From the NCBI GenBank assembly GCA_028455995.1, contig JABELC010000011.1, forward strand, positions 186,001 to 250,000: DNA of 64,000 nt, given 5' to 3'. This document shows positions 56,875 to 64,000 of the stretch, one piece after another. The notes under the pieces were generated by a model. That model did no database searches and was not told the DNA's origin. It was given only the letters and a program-made list of their open reading frames with translations. Position numbers and translations under genes: made by a program. Positions within the stretch are counted from its first letter, which is position 1. Each line of letters opens with the position of its first letter. The DNA is from Scleromitrula shiraiana (lineage: Eukaryota > Ascomycota > Leotiomycetes > Helotiales > Sclerotiniaceae).

Positions 56875-58097
56875 ATGGGCTCCTACGGTTCAGACGGGTT
56901 AGAATCCCGCAACTATATTAGATGGGATACTCCGGGTGTAGAAAAGATTCCACCAAATGAACAAGATGATATTCAAGCTATAGCAGATCAAATCAATGCT
57001 ATACAAAAGGCTCAATTTAACCATCATAGACATTGCTTTGGGGGTAAGCAAACCTATTTATCATAACCATGGAAGATCTCATACTGATTGGTTACATCTA
57101 AAGGTACTCATGCAAGAACTCAAGGAGTAGTGAAAGGAGAACTAATAGTCGGAGATCTTCCACCTCATCTTGCACAGAGCATGTTCTCCAAACCAGCTAC
57201 ATATCCCATATGTATGCGATATAGTACTGAGCCAGGAGATCCAGCACTCGATGATCGTATTCCACAACCTCGTGGTCTGGGAATGAAAGTATTCAATGTC
57301 GATGGTGAAATGTTTGAAGCAGGAAAGGATTTTAATACTCAGGATATTGAGTTCAACAGCACTCCGGCTTTGGATCTAGCAGACGCCAAAACTACAAGGG
57401 AAATCATTGGTCTTAGGATTAAGTATGGTGGTAATAAGCCGGAGTTGTATAAGCATCTAGAAGCTCGCAAGGATACGGAGTTACAGAAAGCTCGCGATGA
57501 GGTTAGAAATACACATCTTGAGGTATGTTTTACCACGGATCCACTCGATATATAGGAACTCACACTGCCCAGTCGACCCGACAATATTCTCAAACTGCCT
57601 ATCGGTTCGGAGATTATATAATCAAATACTGTCTCGTTCCCTCATCTGACACGCAGAAGAGGCTTTACTCAGAAACTGTGAAACCAGACGCCCACCCGGA
57701 CAACATTCTCAGCACCTGGCTTCAAGAATTTCATTCCAATCACGACGCCGAATACCTCTTCCAGGTACAGTTATGTGAAAATCTTGAAGACCAACCCGTT
57801 GAATACGCAGGTAAAGTATGGGATGCAGAGAAATATCCCTGGCAAACAGTCGCGACACTCAAGATTCCAAAACAAGATAGTTGGCTACCATCTAGGAAGA
57901 CTTTCTGGGAGGATCATATGAGGCTGGATCCTTGGCATGGGTTGAAGAGCTTACAACCATTGGGAGGGCCAAATAGATTGAGGAAGGTTGTTTATCCAGC
58001 TAGCAGTGCTTTGAGGAGAAAGATGAATGGGAGGAAGGAGTTGAATGTTGTCAGTATTGATAAGATTCCGGATGAGGGGTACGTAGTAGGTGAGTAA
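56875..58097 (+). CDS. catalase-superfamily protein (y4iL-like)
   Basis: Exons are 56875-57043, 57104-57522 and 57573-58097, with introns of 60 bp (phase 1) and 50 bp (phase 0; CCCAG acceptor). The product is about 370 residues. HHRHCFGGTHARTQGVVKGE carries the His of the distal heme pocket; PICMRYSTEPGDPALDDR, RGLGMKVFNVDGEMF and NTQDIEFNSTPALDLADA follow the catalase fold, and QYSQTAYRFGDYIIKY is a later core block. It is shorter than classical catalases (about 480+ residues) and lacks their C-terminal lobe, matching the catalase-like branch that includes bacterial y4iL. Peroxide removal or peroxidase activity with a bound heme is likely; no signal or peroxisomal targeting sequence is evident. 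Confidence 0.9.
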
Positions 58098-58200
58098 ATT
58101 CTGGTGATAGAGTTGGAGACAAATCTGGGTATTTATTTTATTTCGTAGGTTTGAATAGTTGAATAGTTAACTCGCTGTATGTAATGGCTTGTAGTTCTTA

Positions 58201-58856
58201 ATGTGGCAGACTAGACACAGTAAACCATTCAATATTAGCTGGTATCTCCTTGTACCATGTGTATGGCCAATTAAATCAGTCAGTGAGTGCATTGCTTACC
58301 CCGCACCAAACTTGCTATTGGGTGGTGCGCGCCTTGAATTCAAACACTACACATCTGTCACAACTTATGTTCAATTCAATCCATTAAAGAATTCCCGAAA
58401 TATTAAGATAGGCAATCCCATAGAGGTTTATGATGCGGTAAGTGGTGTCAATCTGCAAATATTAGATCAACCCCGACGCTGACATTCCGTTGTTAGATAG
58501 CCTCCTACGTCGAGAGAGCCAATGCCTTCGACACGCATAAATGTGATAGCCGCGAATACATGCTATCAGAAGATGGTAAGACTCAGCAGGAGCTAGGAGC
58601 TCTGCGTCTAGTTAATCAAGGGTTTTGTTGTGCCATCTCGAGGCGACTCTTTCGACACATTGTCGCAAAAATGATTCCTTTGAAAAATCCAATCAGTTTT
58701 TATATTCAATCCGTTGGATACCTTCCAACGGGAACGAGCTCAAGTTTCATCCCGTCTATCGTTCCTCCTGAACATGAGCCTGATGTTATCGAAACCACCA
58801 ACCTTGCTGACAGTGACGCGCTTTATGATTTACGGAGTCAACTAAACGTGAACTAA
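58201..58856 (+). CDS. short F-box-like fungal protein, possibly truncated
   Basis: Exon 1 (58201-58437) joins over a 59-bp intron (GTAAGT donor, GCTGAC branch, GTTAG acceptor, phase 0) to 58497-58856. The joined protein of about 198 residues includes IEVYDAIASYVERANAF and the block QELGALRLVNQGFCCAISRR followed by LFRHIVAKM, which resembles the helical segment after an F-box in fungal proteins (LRALRLVN...LFRHV). The usual several hundred residues of downstream repeats are absent because of the TAA at 58854-58856. The first half shows no recognised domain, so the start is uncertain. Either a small gene or the 5' remnant of a larger one. Confidence 0.45.
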
Positions 58857-60501
58857 ATGACCGCACCCCATTTCGGACATATTTGCCTCGTCATCTAGAC
58901 AGGGTTAAGGAAATATTTGCATCTACCGTGCTGAGGGTTTAGGGTCTTGGTGTCACGAGGGGGGGAAACAGGTGATTGATATATGAAATCTTCGATGGAT
59001 TGAATGCAATACGAGAGAATTGATTCTGTATTGAGACCGGGCGAGAGAAGTATGTGTTGGTAGAAATAGAAGGAAGTCAAAGAAAAAGAAGCGAAAATAA
59101 TGATTGAATGATAGCAAATATAGACAAGATATAAAAGGGCAGAAGAACAAAATTATATGAAAACATGATCAGTTGAGCTCCATACTAATCTATTATCGCA
59201 CATCATAAAAATGTCTAACTATTGAACCCTGCTTAGATCTTCTCTCTGTTGTTATATATTATGCACCCTTCACAATTTTTTGTTGATATCTAGTTGGTAC
59301 TAGCATCCCTAGGAAGCCTGTACTTAACAAACAACACAGTTATGTGTCCTAGCTACCAAATATCAATATGCCTCCACTGTGCCAATTCATTTTCTCATGT
59401 CTATTAAAGAGCAACGAGTTGAATGTATTCTGAACAAATTTAAATTGAATAATCGTACAAGATATAAAGACCCAAACAGTTTAGTTAGTATAGTTATTGC
59501 AAGTTTGTTTTGTATTGTGCGTCTTAACGCGCGAGCTAATCAATTTCTCAACGTCATTCAGAACACAAATATTTAGATATATTTCTTTTGATCGTGTGAA
59601 TAGAAAATAAATGTTCAAATGCCGAAACATATTGTATTTATAGAACTGTGTATAAATTGAACGGACATTCAAAATTTTGATAGCTCGGCAATATGACGCA
59701 ATTGAGGATATAAATCCCTCCTTCAACAACATTGGATTAGATTAGTAAGGCAGTGATCAATAATGCGGTATACGATTTACCTCATATTATGAATCTATCA
59801 CATTTCAACCTTCGATGATAGTTATGAATATTTTTGTTTAAGATGTAAATATCTAAATTAGAACATGTATTTGAGTATTGTATATCAACTGAACGGACAT
59901 TTAGAATGTAAACACCTCGAACTGATCCGCCCCATTCGCAAATTTCGCCCGTTTACAAATCGACCATCCCGTTGATAAATCGGCCTACCCCATTGATCAA
60001 TGCAAAATTATTTGCAAATAGAGCATCCCATTGATCAATCAATTCAAAATTAGATTCTTCGATCGAAATAGATTCAAAATTACCTGTCACCATCATCATC
60101 GTCAACCTCAACCTCAACAACACCACATTTTTAAAGATAAAAATAAAATTTAAATTAATTTGAAAATTTAAATTTTTCAAATTTAAATAAATAAATATTA
60201 AACCATTCTTATTCAACTACTCTTTATTAACTTAAAATTAAAAATTAAAAAAAAAATATATCCTCAAAATTGCCTAATCAATAAACCAACCAACCGACCG
60301 ATTAACCAATAACTTAAAATACCCCATTCACAAAAAAAAACCGATTTATCAATAAAATAACCGATTTGTAAATAAACGAAATTTACGAATAAGGCACACC
60401 AGAACCACTAACATCATAATCCAGAAGAACAAATCCTCGCCCGCCAAAAACCTCCCCCCCCCCCCTTTCACCCCAAACAGACCCGACAACTATCCTAGTG
60501 C
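58857..60501. other. AT-rich intergenic region
   Basis: No gene is seen. 59,900-60,380 contains many near-repeats of ATTGATCAAT, CCCATTGAT and CCGATTTRT words, giving a degenerate tandem look; a C-run lies at about 60455-60466. Confidence 0.55.
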
Positions 60502-61396
60502 TCACCACTGCCATCTGAAAGGAGCCTTAGTCTTCTCTCTTCCATAAGGATTGTATCTCGCACTCTGAGAAACCTTAACCCTCTCCTTACATTCATTCTC
60601 CACCTTTTCCTTCCACGCGCGTCCCAATTTACTCATATAAACGCTATACAATGCTGGCATCAACTCAACATCCTGAATACAATATTTAATGATATCCTCA
60701 TCAAGCGGTCGTTTATTAAAAACCTCATAACTACCTCCCATCTCCGGCGCAAAAAGAGCCCTCCCCTTGTCCTTAACCTCATTCCTCAAAAGTCTTTCCC
60801 TCTCTGATTGAGGTAGATCCTTACTGATACATTTTCCTAATCCGTTTAGGTAAATACGGGCGAAAGATCGACTGGCTACTTCTAGAAGTTGAATGTCGAT
60901 TATTCCTTGTAGACGTATGTTGTAGTGAGTGAAGAGGGCATCGGAATCGTTGCGCACGTCGAAGAATGCTTTTGGGATGGAGGGAGATTCGAGGATGGTT
61001 TGGAGGGTTGTGGTTGGGGAGGTGGTGCTGGGGGTCTGGAAGGCGAGGGCTTTGAGAGTGTGGATATCGAGGAGGAATGTTTGGGATTTGGGGAAAACGT
61101 GGATTTGTAAAATGGAGATAGTACCGTAGCGACAGAGATCGATTCCTTCGAGGTCGAGGTAGAGGGAGGGTGGGGACGTGGGAAGGTTGTTAAGGGAGTC
61201 GAGGAGAGATGCAATACCGGCTGGAGTGTCAATTAAATCACCTGTGGAGACATCGATGGTGGTTTCCTCAAGAGTTTTGGTGAGATTAGAGATGCTATCT
61301 GGTTCTGCTACTGGTGCAGTACCTCTAAATAAATATTAGCTAAATAAATTAATATAAGCTGGTTGCTATAACGAACCGTATTTCAGTTGTTGCCAT
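60502..61396 (-). CDS. 3'-5' exonuclease domain protein (DEDD family, RNase D-like)
   Basis: Exon 1 is 20 nt (61396-61377, MATTEI plus two bases); a 52-bp intron with a GCTAAT branch and TTTAG acceptor leads to exon 2, 61324-60502. The product is about 280 residues. LYLDLEGIDLCRYGTISIL carries the DxE pair of exonuclease motif I; FFDVRNDSDALFTHYNI is motif II with its Asp; and DIIKYCIQDVELMPALYSVY is motif III with the final Asp. GALFAPEMGG-type sequence (GRALFAPEMGGSYEVFNKRP) and a basic C-terminal end are typical of a fungal branch of this family related to EXD1/RNase D. It should remove nucleotides from RNA or DNA 3' ends with two metal ions; substrate unknown. Confidence 0.9.
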
Positions 61397-62554
61397 TGCT
61401 GCTAAATGTTTCGGATAATAGAATAAACTGTATGAAATGTAAAATTATGTAGAAATATTGTTGTAGAATGAAATGAGATTCAATTAAATAAAGGCTTTCG
61501 AGATTGTTATTGGAACTGAAGAGAAGTGAAATTATTGAAAGAAAATAGCCTACCTTTATATGATCCAACTCATAGCATCATCATCATCATAGGCTAAATT
61601 GTGTTGGTTTGCCCCTCTCTTACTAGAACTTTTAGTCCATAAAGGAGGGGCCGGATAAGCCGGTATAGCTAACCCTAACCCTAGGTGCTCTCGACCGCAG
61701 TCTACCCTTATTTGGATTAGATTACGCTTTCCAACCCATTTATTTATCTTCTTTTGCGAGAAAGAGCCGGTATATTGTTGCGGGGTTTAAATACAGGGGT
61801 TACGCGAATGGAAGTCTGTCAGGCTTCACGCGAAAAGCCCTACGTATTGGTGCCACTTAGCAATGCCTCAATAATTGTTAGTGATTGCCAAGGATAAAAT
61901 TCACAGAAAAAAAAAGAAACAGAAAACTTGCCTATCGTATGGCAAACTCGAAGAAATATTGGATTGTTATCCGGAAGCTAGGGCTCTCCAGAATCTTAGC
62001 AATTTTTCAAGCCAATCACGACAAGGATCAGAACACTCTAGTAATTCCAGAGTAGCTTGAAGTACAAGCGTGTCCGTATCAGGACATATGAAGATATGTA
62101 CTGGTTAATATTTGGCCTTCAGCCTGTTTGCAGCTTTATTACATTGCCTGTCATTTGTTCAACCCTTGAAGTTCTACCCGTTTCCCGCGCCACACCCGTT
62201 CAGTCCTTCACTATAAATGGGCTGATAACTGAATACCCTATTGATTGAAACAATTAAACATCCCAATTTGGTCACCGACGGAAAGCTTTGCCTTTTTTGA
62301 TCCCATTGTAGACGAGACGATAGGAAAGTCTGGGATCTAAGTGAGCTGTCAACTGACAACGGATAATTTGAAATAACGCTATATAGCAGCGACCTTAATC
62401 TTAGAGCCAATGGTTGTATGTCTCCAGCTTGGAACTTTTCCGGATAGCAAATATCGCCGCTGCCCAGTTATGGCACAGTCGTGACCTTGTATTGCAAGAC
62501 CTCTGTATATCCCCATTCAAAAGCAACTCGTGTGGCAAATACCAACCGTGATAG
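61397..62554. other. intergenic region with short telomere-like tract
   Basis: Contains (CAT)n near 61576-61591 and CTAACCCTAACCCTAGG at 61669-61685. ORFs here lack coding character. Confidence 0.5.
61669..61685. repeat. interstitial telomere-like sequence (CCCTAA)2
   Basis: Just over two copies of the CCCTAA/TTAGGG unit used at most fungal telomeres. It is too short to be a telomere and could be chance or an old repair scar. Confidence 0.6.
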
Positions 62555-63760
62555 ATGTCGTATCCGGGCGTCAAGCTTCCGCATAATGCTAGATACGTAC
62601 AATTCTTGGGAGAAATGAAAACATTAACAAACGCATGTGCAATACAAAGGAGGGTAGCAGTTGATCTGAACCTCGTCGAGACTCAATTCAGATCTTCCGC
62701 GGTTATTTCCGAGTCGTATGGTCTGCCGAATTCACCATCGACCGTCTTTGATGATTCTTACGAATATACGAACCCAGCCAATTTCCCCTCAATATTCCAA
62801 AGCTTTTCCCTAGAGATTCCGGGACTACCAATCTACCAGGATGTGCAATATTCCATCAAACCCTTTTTGATTGAATATCAAAATGATAAATTGTTCAACT
62901 TATTATCAAACAATCGAGTTATTAGAGAGATTCATTTCAAACTGAACACCCAAAGCATCCATTTCAGATGATAAACAAGCGCCCACATCAGCTAACTATA
63001 CTACAGCAGCTTTCCCATCATCCCGGCCTTGAAACAACCCCGTGTATATTTTCCCAACTGCGGAAAGGTAAGCCTCGATGGGCTGGCATAACTTATAAGC
63101 TTTGCGCTTCTTCAATCAATACAATTGCAGAAATCCTCTCCGCCAATTCGGAAACCACTAAAAGTTTTATGAAAATAGCAGTGATTGTATTTGGACAGTC
63201 ACAAGAGTAACATTGCTCCATGAAGCACTTAGATTCCGAGCACTTCATGACCCTCAATCACTTCGTGGATGTATGTTGTTTCTAGATCCTGGTGAGTCTT
63301 TCATTGTCGCTGTGAAAACTCCTCTCAAATATAGCTCGCAGACATGCGCAAATTAAATCAAACCAGAGGCAGGCATACTAAATGCTCTTGGGCACTGGTC
63401 AGAGCACTTGGTGGAATTGATTGTTGGTATTTGAACGGTTTTGTTAAGTCGTCTGATCGTGTAAAACTCACTTGTACGGTTTTCGTAAGCTACGCAATTT
63501 GTCAGTAAGAAGAAATGTGTCATTCCGTGATGTTAATCTCAAGTTCTTTTGAGATTCCTTCCCTTGATGAGAGTTCGATGAACAGATATTTGACGTTATC
63601 TTTGTGGAGTATGCTGACGGAAATTTGCAGAAGAGCAAATCTCGCAGCCTACGGCGAATGTGGAAGCCTCGAAAATCTCATGAATCTTTCGAAATTTGAT
63701 GATCATACCTTCTTGTTGTGTAAAGACATCAAGTACCTATTAAATCTCCCAGTAAGCTGA
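62555..63760 (+). other. unresolved open fragments at the right edge
   Basis: Three ORFs (62555-62971, 62968-63210 and 63515-63760) and an extra frame at about 63208-63290 (VTLLHEALRFRALHDPQS) may be pieces of one gene or a decayed one. The first begins MSYPGVKLPHNARYVQFLG and has a Ser/Pro/Tyr-rich centre (SESYGLPNSPSTVFDDSYEY). No splice set that joins them in frame could be found, and I recognise no domain. Confidence 0.25.
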
Positions 63761-64000
63761 TCTTATGGCCCAAATCTATTAGTGTCGCATCCTTACAAAT
63801 CCTCACTGCTACCAGCACTAGTCTAGATAAATACCCCTCATCTCGATCTTTCAACCAAACTTCGTAATCGTGGGAACAGCAATTTCAATGACAACAAATT
63901 GCCAATTGTAGTGTCAACTGTTACCAAGGCAGGTTGTTTTGATAAGTCGTGGAAAGACAACAGTGATGATGTTGTACTCATCAAGTACGTACTCAAAAAA
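63761..64000. other. window edge, nothing recognised
   Basis: No supported feature in the last 240 bases. Confidence 0.4.

Noticed and set aside
59930..60380. Transposon remnant
   Set aside because: The region has degenerate short word repeats but no terminal inverted repeats, target duplication or transposase reading frame that I can see.
1..64000. tRNA or rRNA genes
   Set aside because: I looked for A/B-box-like and anticodon-arm patterns in the spacers and found none convincing; a covariance-model scan would settle it.

Overview
This window is eukaryotic DNA from a filamentous ascomycete. Coding genes are broken by short introns of about 50-100 bp with GTRNGT donors and CTAAC/CTGAC branch sites, and the products include a HET-domain protein, Get1, a GRAB-domain golgin, a GPI-anchored aspartic protease and fungus-specific membrane proteins. 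The moderate GC content, AT-rich intergenic islands and protein style suggest a leotiomycete of the Botrytis/Sclerotinia kind; that is an inference. Intron joins were made by eye from reading frame, splice signals and family expectation.

Left arm (1-8.3 kb): a partial unrecognised gene at the edge, a seven-exon thiolase-like gene (minus strand) whose middle cannot be reconstructed, and a conserved multi-pass membrane protein. 8.3-16.9 kb is an accessory block with damaged genes: a CYP52-like P450 pseudogene, a nucleotidyltransferase-fold gene with frameshifts, a small gene with one in-frame stop, and a HET gene with one frameshift. An intact Ubc15/UBE2G1-type E2 gene sits in the middle of it.

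17.2-30.2 kb is the outstanding feature: one minus-strand gene of 14 exons that I join in frame into a protein of about 4,028 residues. It has two families of helical repeats, a Gly/Ala hydrophobic segment, a run of eight short frame-neutral exons coding for Glu/Pro/Ala/Val-rich cassettes (titin-PEVK-like in form), a very long acidic region, a second set of tandem repeats, four NPF motifs in a Tyr/Gln/Ser-rich tract, and a basic tail. It reads as a large scaffold or tether.

Right of this lie ordinary genes and spacers: a carnitine/acylcarnitine carrier (32.5 kb), an unrecognised protein with a MazF/PemK-like signature (34.4 kb), a GC-rich orphan (37.8 kb), a YqjM-like old yellow enzyme (40 kb), a 2-hydroxyacid dehydrogenase (41.8 kb), a yapsin-like protease (44.7 kb), a prenyltransferase-alpha-repeat protein divergent from Get1 (48.5-50.7 kb), a fungal membrane protein with a 20-nt first exon (51.5 kb), a Rud3-like golgin divergent from a catalase-like protein (54.1-58.1 kb), a short F-box-like gene (58.2 kb) and a DEDD 3'-5' exonuclease (60.5 kb). 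The last 2.6 kb holds only unresolved open fragments. Spacers are rich in microsatellites, including a 10-bp minisatellite of 16 copies at 47.5 kb. No operon logic applies. The window joins housekeeping genes (lipid oxidation, ER membrane insertion, Golgi structure, redox enzymes) with one decaying accessory island.
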